Positions 46,598 through 55,500 of a DNA stretch of 64,000 bases are shown here, piece by piece. The first letter of the stretch is position 1. Every line of letters starts with the position of its first letter. A program made the translations under genes and the position numbers. The notes below the pieces were generated by a model. That model saw only the letters and a list, made by a program, of their open reading frames with translations. It was not told the origin of the DNA and did no database searches. The DNA is from Pontixanthobacter aquaemixtae (GTDB taxonomy: Bacteria > Pseudomonadota > Alphaproteobacteria > Sphingomonadales > Sphingomonadaceae). The stretch covers positions 496,001-560,000 of the forward strand of contig NZ_WTYX01000002.1 in assembly GCF_009827395.1 (NCBI RefSeq), given 5' to 3'.

Positions 46598-47707
46598 TTA
46601 TGCTGCCGTCCCGCTTGCCTTGTGCGCTTTGTCGATTGTCGTCACGATTTGTGCGGCATCGCTGTCGGATGCAAGCCCTGCTTCGCGCAAGAATGCCTGA
46701 CCAGAAGCATAGCCGCTGCCGAGCCATAGGGGGACTCCCGATGCAATAATGTGCGAGCGGGCTTCCTCCTCACTTGCGGTAAAATCTTCTCCTGCCGTGC
46801 GAATGAAGACCGCTGCGATACGGCCGGGATAGTTGCGAACGATATTTCCATAGGCGACCAGGTCACCCTGCGTGTCGTCCCCGATCAGGGCAAAACGCAT
46901 ATCGGGATACGCGCCAAGGATCGCGGCAATTGCCTCGCGCTTATGCGCGCCGTGGCTCGCGGATCCGAACGTGTCGCGGTTGAATCCCCAATCGCGCAGC
47001 ATGATCGGCCCGAGCGGAAGTTTGCGGCTCTTCTTGAAGGCAACCAGATAGGAGAACAGGTTCCATGGGCTGGAAGAGACATAGAAGAACGGACGCCGGG
47101 TCAGCGTGGGCACAGACTTTCCCTGATTGCTGCTGTCCTGCAATACGGCACCGCCACCCAAGGCCGCGTAGAAAGTGTCGACGCCGGGCACATGGAGCCG
47201 CTCATCGGGCATTTGTGCCAAGATGCGCTTCCAATTGCGGACTATAGCGCGGAAGCTGCCGGTGATGCCGGTTTCAATAATCGTGTCATCAATATCGGAA
47301 ATGACGCCGAGCTGGGCGTTGGCAGCGGGAGCCAACACATGGCCTTCGGCATATTGGGCGCCGTCTCTGGTGGCCCAGCGCAAAGTGATCACTTCCCACA
47401 TTGGCTTGGCGGGCAATTGGCAGTGATCCAGATCAATCCTGAAATGGACAAACCCTTCTTTGTCGGTGACTGCTTCATGCCGCACGGCTGATCCGCCGGG
47501 CATCTTTGCCACTAGCGTAACCGCAACGCCCGCGGCCTCGCGCGAGGCGAACTGGGCGAGCATGGTGCGCATGGCCTGCCACCGGCCGCCACGGCTGAAA
47601 TCCTCTTTGCCCGATCGCAATGCGCGCGCGGATATGACCAGCCGGCGCTGGTTTCGATATCCGAAATAGGGTTGGACGCGCACTGGTGCGCCGCGCAGAA
47701 GTGGCAT
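46598..47707 (-). CDS. App1-like phosphatase (DUF2183)
   Basis: The 369-aa product carries the HAD-type motif 'GVISDIDDTIIETGITGSFR' and 'VFIRTAGEDF' of the App1/DUF2183 family, with 'FFYVSSSPWNLFSYLVAF' and 'DMRFALIGDDTQGDLVAYGN' as further HAD blocks. Yeast App1 is a phosphatidate phosphatase; bacterial relatives are common in sphingomonads and untested. An N-terminal beta domain (residues ~15-130) precedes the HAD part. First gene of a five-gene minus-strand run to 42562. Confidence 0.87.
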   Translation of the reverse strand: MPLLRGAPVRVQPYFGYRNQRRLVISARALRSGKEDFSRGGRWQAMRTMLAQFASREAAGVAVTLVAKMPGGSAVRHEAVTDKEGFVHFRIDLDHCQLPAKPMWEVITLRWATRDGAQYAEGHVLAPAANAQLGVISDIDDTIIETGITGSFRAIVRNWKRILAQMPDERLHVPGVDTFYAALGGGAVLQDSSNQGKSVPTLTRRPFFYVSSSPWNLFSYLVAFKKSRKLPLGPIMLRDWGFNRDTFGSASHGAHKREAIAAILGAYPDMRFALIGDDTQGDLVAYGNIVRNYPGRIAAVFIRTAGEDFTASEEEARSHIIASGVPLWLGSGYASGQAFLREAGLASDSDAAQIVTTIDKAHKASGTAA

Positions 47708-47756
47708 CGCCCGAGGCTAAGCCTGAGCGCGCAATATTCCTACCCCGAAGGCAGAT

Positions 47757-49421
47757 TTATTTCAGCAGTTTGCGCGCGACTTTCTCGACCAGCGGGATGT
47801 CATCCGACACTTCGCCAAGGACAACAATTTCGCCCGTTGTCAGGCGGCGGATCATCACCACGCCGAATTCTGCGCCCTGCGGATCAATCGAATCGAGCGA
47901 TTGCCCGTCGATCTTGCGCAGCTTCTTGGCCAGCGAAGGCTTGGGTGCATCAAGCGGCGCAACTTCTTTGCCGCTTTCTTCCTTGCGGATCCGGCGCTCG
48001 GCCTGAACCACGCCTTTCAGTCCGCCATCGGCATTTGCGAGAAATTCGGACAGAGCGCCGCGTTCGATCCCCATGCGCTGCGCATGGGACAGGACAGATG
48101 CGTATTCGGTCAGGCGGGTCTTGTCGTAATCGGCGCCGAAGACCAGCTTGACCACCGGCGTCATTGGCGCGCGATTCTGGATCGTCAGGCCGTTTTCCGC
48201 GACCAGCTCTTCAAAATCCTCGGGCGCATCTTGTGCTGCGACACTGACATCATAGGCGCGGCCAACCGCCGCATAGAGCGCAGAGCGCGTGCGATCTTCG
48301 CTGGTGCGGGCAACTTGTGCGAGCTCGCGGGCTTCTGCGAGGCAGTCATGCAATCCGGCGTTCGGATCGACAACAAATTCGCTTTCGACTTGTTGTTCCG
48401 GGACCAGCTCTTCTTCCATCGCCACGGGCATGGCGGGTGCCGGCTTTTGCATAAGCGGCGAGGCTTCGTTGCCTTCGATCTCTATATCGTCCTGGTCCCA
48501 ATCTCCCTCGTCAGCGCCCGAAAGATCAAGTCCGGCTGTAACGCCCGTACGAGGCTGGATCAGGCTGGAGAGACGCTCGACGACCGCGTCGTCAGAGAAT
48601 GTCTCATCTTCGATATCGTCCTGATCGTTCCAGACGTCGCCATCATCTTCGCCAAATTCTTCCGCTTCATCTTCGTCGAAGGCGTTTTCTAGACCACCGG
48701 ATTCGGCGGTGTCTCCGAATGCGGGGGCAGGAAACTGTTCATTGTCGTCAGCCGATTCCCCGGAAACCGGGCCATCTGCCCAGTCAGTGACCGGGTCGGG
48801 CGAGCGCGCCTCTTCTGCGGAGTCATCCAGTTCAAGTGCTTGGTCAATTTCCAACAGCAATTCATCGGTAGTGACCTGATCGGCCATCTCTTTCCAATTG
48901 ATGACGCCATAGATGAAATCGATCGTCTCGCCGTCGCTGGAATAAGGCAGCAAGATTCCGCGATAGAGAATGGTCGCCTCGCGCTGGTTAACAAACTCCG
49001 CTTCGAAACCGATCGGGGCCTGATTGGCGAGGATCTGCATGTAGTGATCCGTGATGCGGCTCAAGAGCGAGCGGCTGGGCACGTCGGATAGCTGAGCGAT
49101 CTCGGTCTCGGTGCCGCATTCGCTTGCCAGTTCGGCGCCCAGATACTGGATGGCAGGATCGTCTATGCCCGCAGTAAAGTCGAGCAGAACGCTATAGGGT
49201 CCAAAATCGGGCAGTTCGCCTGGCTCAAGATCTTCGATCGAAGGGAAGTTGCGCTCGTCGAGCAGGCTGGCCCAGTGATTATAGGCGCGGACCTGCATCC
49301 GGCGCTCGTCGGTGCCGATAGCTGCAGGCGGCAGTTCGCGATCGGTTTCGTCGCCGTCGTCGTAACCGTCCTGATCAGCATCATAATCGGTCGAACCGAA
49401 ATTTCCGCGCAGCGTATCCAT
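47757..49421 (-). CDS. Acidic PAS-like protein with low-complexity middle
   Basis: The 554-aa protein begins with an Asp-rich stretch containing an EF-hand-like loop (DADQDGYDDGDE), then a PAS-like domain at ~35-185 ('QVRAYNHWASLLDERNFPSI', 'YSVLLDFTAGIDDPAIQYLG', 'SRLLSRITDHYMQILANQAP'-like helix, 'YGVINWKEMAD'). Residues ~190-350 are Asp/Glu-rich low complexity. The C-terminal ~190 residues are folded and end in 'TTGEIVVLGEVSDDIPLVEK'. It resembles sphingomonad PAS proteins of unknown role. Nothing else shares its transcript. Confidence 0.7.
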   Translation of the reverse strand: MDTLRGNFGSTDYDADQDGYDDGDETDRELPPAAIGTDERRMQVRAYNHWASLLDERNFPSIEDLEPGELPDFGPYSVLLDFTAGIDDPAIQYLGAELASECGTETEIAQLSDVPSRSLLSRITDHYMQILANQAPIGFEAEFVNQREATILYRGILLPYSSDGETIDFIYGVINWKEMADQVTTDELLLEIDQALELDDSAEEARSPDPVTDWADGPVSGESADDNEQFPAPAFGDTAESGGLENAFDEDEAEEFGEDDGDVWNDQDDIEDETFSDDAVVERLSSLIQPRTGVTAGLDLSGADEGDWDQDDIEIEGNEASPLMQKPAPAMPVAMEEELVPEQQVESEFVVDPNAGLHDCLAEARELAQVARTSEDRTRSALYAAVGRAYDVSVAAQDAPEDFEELVAENGLTIQNRAPMTPVVKLVFGADYDKTRLTEYASVLSHAQRMGIERGALSEFLANADGGLKGVVQAERRIRKEESGKEVAPLDAPKPSLAKKLRKIDGQSLDSIDPQGAEFGVVMIRRLTTGEIVVLGEVSDDIPLVEKVARKLLK

Positions 49422-49548
49422 GGCCTTGGAAGCCCCCTTGGTGATAGTTCAGGAGGTCTTATGAAGGTGCGTGGTAAACAACGAGTTAAGAGCGGCCGCT
49501 TTGCAGGCGGAGCAACATTGTTAAGAATGGCGTCAGCGTTGCCCGCGA

Positions 49549-50067
49549 TCAGAGCATATAGCGCATGCGGATGGTTTGGGACTGATCTTCGGCAGTGACG
49601 TCAAACGCCGCGGCACTGAATTTGGGTGGCCCCATGCGCACTTTGGCATCGCGCGAAAAGCCGTAGCCTTCCTTGGGCATCATCATCAATGCGCGGTCAG
49701 CTTTACCGTTGTTGTTCTCGTCATGCAGCAGCGCGATGGCATAGCGCCCCGGCGCAACGTTCTTGAAGCTGAATGTTACCGTAGAGCCAGCTGGGACGAC
49801 CACGGAATGGGCTTTGGCTTCGCCGCGGCATTTGGGGAACAATTCGGGATTGGTGGTCATGCAGGCCCGAACAACCCCTTTGCTGTTTCGCAGATTGGTC
49901 GCCGTAACCTTTACAGTGGCGGATTGCGCGCCGGATTGCGCGCGTATCCCGCTGCTTGCCCAGAAACCGCCCGAGACCAGCAGACCTATCGCTGCAACGC
50001 GTCCGAAATTCCGCGATCGGTTCCGCAGATTTTGTCCCAAAACCGGAAATAGAGCCCGTAATTGCAT
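49549..50067 (-). CDS. DUF2141 secreted protein
   Basis: The ~172-aa precursor has a signal or anchor segment ('VAAIGLLVSGGFWASSGIRA') and a DUF2141 beta-sandwich: 'SATVKVTATNLRNSKGVVRA', 'VPAGSTVTFSFKNVAPGRYA', 'IALLHDENNNGKADRALMMM' and 'PKEGYGFSRDAKVRMGPPKF'. The family has unknown function and is secreted. The only ATG fitting the frame (50067) lies inside the 3' end of the hydroxylase gene, an 82-base overlap; a TTG at 50040 would still overlap. No later start codon precedes the signal peptide. Confidence 0.85.
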   Translation of the reverse strand: MQLRALFPVLGQNLRNRSRNFGRVAAIGLLVSGGFWASSGIRAQSGAQSATVKVTATNLRNSKGVVRACMTTNPELFPKCRGEAKAHSVVVPAGSTVTFSFKNVAPGRYAIALLHDENNNGKADRALMMMPKEGYGFSRDAKVRMGPPKFSAAAFDVTAEDQSQTIRMRYML

Positions 50068-50708
50068 GAATATGCCTCGTGATGCCGCTGGTGATGACTG
50101 GCTGTTATCAGCCAATCGCCCAACTTGGAATGAACGAGCGCGCGTGGAAACATCTCCCAGCCCATATGATTGGTAACGCCCATGATCGTCATGATCGCCA
50201 GAACCAACCCCAGCATTGCCACGTGGATCGGGATGATGAACACCAACGCGGGAATAACGACCGCCCCGGTAATCGCTTCGAGCGGATGAAAGCTCATCGC
50301 AGCCCAGGCCGTTGGAGGGCGGCTATTGTGATGCACGGCATGCGCGATCCGGAACAGGCGTGGCCGGTGCATCCAGCGATGTGTCCAGTAAAACCATGTG
50401 TCATGGAGAAAGAGATAAATCACCAGCGATAGCGGCAAGTACCACAGCGTGTATGCGTCCAAATCGGTGTAGATCAGCGTCCACCCCTGGTTTTGCCACC
50501 CCCATGCAACGACGCCGGCCGGAACACCGTAAATTGCGGCAGATAAGAGCGACCAACGGATCTCTCTGCTGATCTGGCTTCCCAATTTCGCATAAAGCCT
50601 GGGCCTGACGCGCGATGTGGCCCATGCGAATAATCCGCTTGCGATCAGGTAGCGGACCGCAACGATTGCCGTCATCGCCAATGCAGAAATTGTGATTGCG
50701 GTCAGCAT
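49986..50708 (-). CDS. Sterol desaturase / fatty acid hydroxylase family protein
   Basis: The 240-aa membrane protein has the full set of di-iron histidine boxes: 'LHDTWFYWTHRWMHRPRLFR', 'IAHAVHHNSRPPTAWAAMSFH' in pieces, and 'ITASHHQRHHEAYSCNYGLY' near the end. Three to four hydrophobic segments separate them. The family hydroxylates or desaturates lipids (sterols, fatty acids, carotenoids); no pathway context is given here. Its last 25 codons overlap the start of DUF2141 in another frame. Confidence 0.9.
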   Translation of the reverse strand: MLTAITISALAMTAIVAVRYLIASGLFAWATSRVRPRLYAKLGSQISREIRWSLLSAAIYGVPAGVVAWGWQNQGWTLIYTDLDAYTLWYLPLSLVIYLFLHDTWFYWTHRWMHRPRLFRIAHAVHHNSRPPTAWAAMSFHPLEAITGAVVIPALVFIIPIHVAMLGLVLAIMTIMGVTNHMGWEMFPRALVHSKLGDWLITASHHQRHHEAYSCNYGLYFRFWDKICGTDRGISDALQR

Positions 50709-50760
50709 CTTTGGCTCTATGCCGCATCATCCCGGCCAGCAACAGCGCCAAATGGGCTGA

Positions 50761-51258
50761 TCAGGACTGGCCCCAAGTCGTACAGTCCGGATCGCTGCTC
50801 ATCACATTTCTGCGCAGCGAAGCCCGCGCAAGCCGCTCGATTTCGACTTTGCGCCGTGCGGCGGCCAAAGGGTGCGACGGGGCAGGTCGGACGATTTCGG
50901 CATCATATCCATCGGCAACAATCACGCCGCAGGTTTCGGGCAGAAAAGCTTCGGTTTCCAGCGGGCTTCGATCCAGTTCTGGCGGTAGCCCCCAATAGAA
51001 CCGGTCGCAAAAATCGAGATAATCAGGCCATTTGTTATCGCCCAGCAGATCCGCCCGGCTAACCTTGATTTCTACAATCACGACCTGCCCCTTGGCATCG
51101 ATACCCATCAGATCGGCGCGGCGATTGTTGCGCAGGGGCATTTCGGGCAGACACCAGATATTGTTGCGCCCGAACAGCCGCAAAATACCGCGCGCGACAT
51201 TCTTCGCGTCGGCGCTCAACATTGTATCACCGGGAAGGACGAGAGTCGGTTTAACCAT
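50761..51258 (-). CDS. mmcB: DNA repair putative endonuclease MmcB
   Basis: The ~165-aa product matches the MmcB family: 'ADAKNVARGILRLFGRNNIW', 'RRADLMGIDAKGQVVIVEIKVSR' in pieces (D...E-x-K, a PD-(D/E)XK core), and 'DNKWPDYLDFCDRFYWGLPP'. In Caulobacter mmcB is SOS-induced and protects from UV and mitomycin C. An alphaproteobacterial LexA box lies 13 bases before the ATG at 51258. A further in-frame ATG at 51276 lies within that box and is rejected; one at 51222 (MLSADAKN) is an alternative. Confidence 0.9.
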   Translation of the reverse strand: MVKPTLVLPGDTMLSADAKNVARGILRLFGRNNIWCLPEMPLRNNRRADLMGIDAKGQVVIVEIKVSRADLLGDNKWPDYLDFCDRFYWGLPPELDRSPLETEAFLPETCGVIVADGYDAEIVRPAPSHPLAAARRKVEIERLARASLRRNVMSSDPDCTTWGQS

Positions 51259-51270
51259 CCCCGACACTTG

Positions 51271-51285
51271 GAACATATGGGGAAC
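51271..51285 (-). promoter_or_regulatory. LexA (SOS) box upstream of mmcB
   Basis: On the minus strand the sequence reads GTTC-CCCATAT-GTTC, an exact match to the alphaproteobacterial GTTC-N7-GTTC LexA operator. It lies between the stop of the upstream gene and the mmcB start. Confidence 0.85.
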
Positions 51286-51315
51286 TTGGTCAAGCGCGGC
51301 GATGCGCTTTTGCGG

Positions 51316-51714
51316 TTAGGCCGATCGTTGCGGCCCCATCGCACCCGTTTCGGGCAGCAGGCTAAGCACGGCTTCGCGCGCCTCGAAATATTCGCGCCAC
51401 AATGTCAGCGCGGCGACGGTCGCATCCTGTCCGCGGGCATTGACGGCGAGCAGGGCTGAGACGCCGGGTTTCATCATTGCCGCGAGATCGGCGACGTGGT
51501 TTTTGGCCAGTTCGTGCCGCCAACCCTCTGCGTCTTTGATCAGCGCGGGAAAGTTTCTGATACGATTGGTCGGCTTTTCCGGGGCAAGCCGCGCCAACAT
51601 CGCCACTGCGCTCGCGGCATCTTGCACCGCAGCCCATTGCCGGCTCAGCTCGCTGCGCGGCTTTGACAGCGCCTGACCGGCAGGTTTGGCAAATTTTGGC
51701 GTTTCGGCGTCCAT
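51316..51714 (-). CDS. Hypothetical helical protein
   Basis: The ~132-aa product (start MDAETPKFAK) is soluble and largely helical, with 'ELSRQWAAVQDAASAVAMLA' and 'MKPGVSALLAVNARGQDATV'. It ends in MGPQRSA. The upstream in-frame ATG at 51747 adds a Cys/His-rich bit that does not look coding. No family recognised, though composition matches core genes. It lies upstream of the mmcB SOS box, so it is probably transcribed separately. Confidence 0.6.
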   Translation of the reverse strand: MDAETPKFAKPAGQALSKPRSELSRQWAAVQDAASAVAMLARLAPEKPTNRIRNFPALIKDAEGWRHELAKNHVADLAAMMKPGVSALLAVNARGQDATVAALTLWREYFEAREAVLSLLPETGAMGPQRSA

Positions 51715-51869
51715 GGTCGCATGGCCATAACAGCGACGGCTTGCCAAAAGCCTAATGGCCGCAACCCAAAACTTTGGTGTCTGGGCTATGCGTAGTTTTG
51801 GACTGGCAAGCGCGTTTGCGCTTTGCTAAGCGCCGCGCTCGCTTCCATATTGCGAAGCGGGCAATATCA

Positions 51870-51946
<77 letters not shown>

Positions 51947-52333
51947 TTTTTTCAATGACTTAATGTTCATTGATTCACCAAATAGGCAAAAAATAGGAAA
52001 ACCCGATCTTTTGGTTGATTGACTAATTAGGGCCTCTGTGTGCCGATAGAGCTAGTCCGCTTTTGTAGTCGCCAGACCATATGATGTAAGTCGCGAACTG
52101 GGGTGAAAGCTGACAAGCGACCGAAGCAAAAGGCATTCCGCAAAGCGGAGCCATCTTCCCTTTGTGGTGCGTACAAATCCCCCTGTTCCGTTGTTAGGCC
52201 TAGTTTGCTTGCCGCCGATAATATGGCAGATCGGTCTTGCCCTGACTGACCTGCTTTAAGACCGTCTCAAAAGAGAGAGGTACGAGCTCCAAGGTTTACG
52301 CCGTTCGCTATTCAGAATTGCATTGCGCAGTGA
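51947..52333. other. Non-coding stretch between tRNA-Arg and integrase remnant
   Basis: No credible gene. The first ~60 bases are AT-rich with AAATAGG repeated (…AAATAGGCAAAAAATAGG), the kind of sequence that flanks integrase core sites. The rest looks like decayed coding DNA with many stops. Confidence 0.5.
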
Positions 52334-52552
52334 AGGCCGCCGAAGAAGATCCAAATCATGTTGGGGCACTCGTCGATAACGATGACCTTTGACGTTTATG
52401 GTCATCTGTTTCACGACCCGGCGAAGGACGTGGATCTTATGGGTGAGATGGCGAGAGAATTTCTGCGCAGTGACCAAGGTTCTGTACCTTCGACAATTGA
52501 AAATTTTGTGAAATCATTGACTTGTAGTACGCCTACTCTGCGAAACAAATAA
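52334..52552 (+). pseudogene. Tyrosine recombinase (phage-type integrase), C-terminal remnant
   Basis: Only the last ~72 codons remain: 'PPKKIQIMLGHSSITMTFDV' followed by 'YGHLFHDPAKD'. This is the diagnostic integrase C-terminus with the active-site His (LGHSS) and the nucleophile Tyr (VYGHLF). A TGA at 52331-52333 closes the frame just upstream and the catalytic Arg region is not found in any frame nearby. It is in the expected place next to tRNA-Arg, so it most likely is what is left of the integrase that inserted the island. Confidence 0.8.
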
Positions 52553-52563
52553 GGGGGAGGGGT

Positions 52564-55500
52564 ATGTCGAACTATTTGCACTTCATGCAGAAGAGGCAGC
52601 CGCAGTTAGCAAATTTAGATCAATCTCTGGCTCACAGTATCCCACTCATTGATGATGAATACCCCGCAAGCGCTTATTGTCGGAGGCTGAGAGAACTAGC
52701 GGAAAGCTGCAATGCGGAGCGCGGTATCCGCCTTGCTTATTCGCGCGCGATAACAAACCTTGGGAAGTTGGAAAATCTCGAGGAAGAAATTCGTCGGCTC
52801 GAAGAGGACCGAAAAGCTAAAGCGCAAAGCGATTATGAGAAGAAGAAGGCTGAGATTGAAGCCAGCATTGCCGCGGCGACTGAGTCCATAAACACACTGG
52901 AAGGTAAGATTGATGCGCTTGATCCGCAAAAGGATCAGGCGGCCATTGACAAGCTGAAGGAGAAAATCGCCCTCAAGAAGTCTGAGATTGCATCTTTGCA
53001 ATCAGATTTGGCTTCGTTGCATCCGAAGCTGGCACCTAAAACCCAGCAACACGTACTGTTTTGCACTCTCAGAGATGTAACTGAAGCATCAGCCTTTTTG
53101 TGCGATGTTTGCTCGAAAGCGGGAAAACGAAGAGCAAATCATTTCATCGAAAAGAGGATTGCACAACTAAAAGCCCTCACAAGAACCCAGTTACGCGCGG
53201 CATGGCGCTTTCTAGTCGATCTACTGATTTCCTTGCGCGTATTGAAGAAATCGACCGACTCGCAGTTGCCGAATATTCGTTGCTATCTGAAGACTATCCG
53301 CGTTCTCTCCTCGGTTATTGCTGAATATGATGCGAACCCGGGCGGGGCTCTAAGCCTGAACGAGGCATGCGAGATTTCTCGCCGTCCGATTACCTTTCCG
53401 GGCTGGGTAGCGAAGCTCGACCCTTGCTGTGGATGCAAAGAAGGGCCAGCTGGCGAGGATGAGCGTCTTTTGGATTCTGGGCCGCTAAAGAAGCTTGAGC
53501 AACTTAAAGAGTACCGAGAAGGATTGCATCGCGCGCAACGATGCCGAGAGCAGAATCCGGCCGCGGCTCCTTGCTCAGAATGCGATGGCCCATGCGAATG
53601 CACGTGCGACGAAACGTGCATGCCGCAAAACCCGTGCTGTGCTACGGTCGACACTTATGTGACCGACTTGATGACGGTTCGCCAGACACTTGAGTGTTAC
53701 GAGGCGGCTGAGCTTGCCCACATTCACAATACGATGGCGGGCGAAAGCTTGGTGAGCAAACATACCGTCATGAAAGAGGTCGAGACCTTCGAAGAGACTG
53801 AAGAAACCGTCGATCGTTCAGAGGAGCAGGAGTATGCTTCTTCAGAGCAGTTCGAACTTCAAAGCGCTGTGCAAGAGACAACGGAGAAGGACTTCGCAGC
53901 GGATGCCGGTATCACAACAAGTGCGAAATATGGCATACCTAATGGTGAGATGGCAGTAAGCGCTTCGGCTAACGTTTCTTACTCCAACAGCAAGTCAAAA
54001 TCGCGAAAGGAATCGGAGAGTTTTGCAAAGGACGTAACCGAACGATCGGTCATGCGGCTGCAGCAGAAGACTCGTGAGCTGTCTAGGCAGCGCCGCCTCA
54101 CGCGGACTACTGATAAGAACACACATACAATTGAAGGGGGCGCGGATCATACCAACGCGCAGTTCTTCTGGACCAAGAAGATATATCGGGCTGAAACGAT
54201 AAATTGGGGCAAGCGCATGATGGTGCGCAAGGCTATTTTCCATCCCTCGAAGCAATACAAGGAGCTTCTCAAGCGGCGCGAGGAGGCACAGCCGCTTGAC
54301 AAGCCCATCGCGCCTGAAAAGCCAGAGGTAACGCCAGCGGAAATCACGCGCGACAATTACGATGATCTATGTCATGCCCATAATGCTGCTCCGATTTCAC
54401 CTCCGGTGGCGAAAAAGCACGGCTTCGCGCAATTCTCGCAGGTCGAAGACCAAAATAAGAAGGCTGCACCGGCAATAGCCGCAAAGGCATCGACGGCGAT
54501 CAATATACCCCCGGGATACCATGCGACGAGCGTCAAATTTGGCGGTGCGACTTATTGGAGCAAATGGCAGAAAAACGATACTGGTGACGTGTACCCTGAT
54601 GATGCTGGAGCGGAACCCAACATGGCCACTTTTTCTGCCGGTGGGCAGAATGTTGTTATCTATCGCAACGAAGCGGTGCCGACGCTCAATGTGACGATTC
54701 CGCTCAATGATCTACGTTCGGATGAGTCCGCCATCGAGATCACCATGATGAGTTTGGGGGTCAACGCATACAACATAAACGTCGCGGCAGAGTTTGTTGT
54801 GGATCAGGAAACTGAAGATGCGTGGCGGCACGAAATCTATGATGCGATTATGGCGAAGTATCGCGAAGAGCTTTCCGAATACGAAGACGCTCTGGATGAG
54901 TACGAATCTGCACAAGATGACGGTAAACTGTTTGAAATAAAGGGAGAGAATCCTGCCCTGAACAGAGTTCGGGAAAGGGAGGAGCTGCAAAAGCAAATGA
55001 TCTCGATCCTCTCATGTCAGCATTTTGATGACTTCAAATCGGTTCTGTCGAAAGTTGAACCTTGCGGATACCCCCAGATTGACTTTCAAAAATCGGATCA
55101 GGAAGAGGAAATTGCTCTCTTCTACCAGTTCGCATTCGAGTGGTCTCAGATGATGTATCTGTTCTCGCCATACTACTGGGCTGACAAGTGTGATTGGTCC
55201 ACGAACATGAAGTTCGATACCGGCGATCCATTGCATAACAAGTTCCTTGAGGCGGGGATGGCGCTGGTAGAGGTTCCTGTAACACCAGGATACGAGGGAT
55301 TGGTGGCCCACTTGCTAGCAACCGGTGAGATTTGGGGAGGTGAGGGCATGCCTGATCTCGATGACACCCAGCCGCATTACATTGCTATGCACGAAGAATT
55401 CAAGCGACAGAATGGAACCTTTCAAGATGACCGTCCCGGGCTTGTTGACATTGACTATGAGTACAATGACGGCAGCGGTAACCCACTGACAATTGATCCT

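Noticed and set aside
51947-52563. Intact integrase next to tRNA-Arg
   Set aside because: Only the last ~70 codons can be read; the frame is closed by TGA and the catalytic Arg region is absent.
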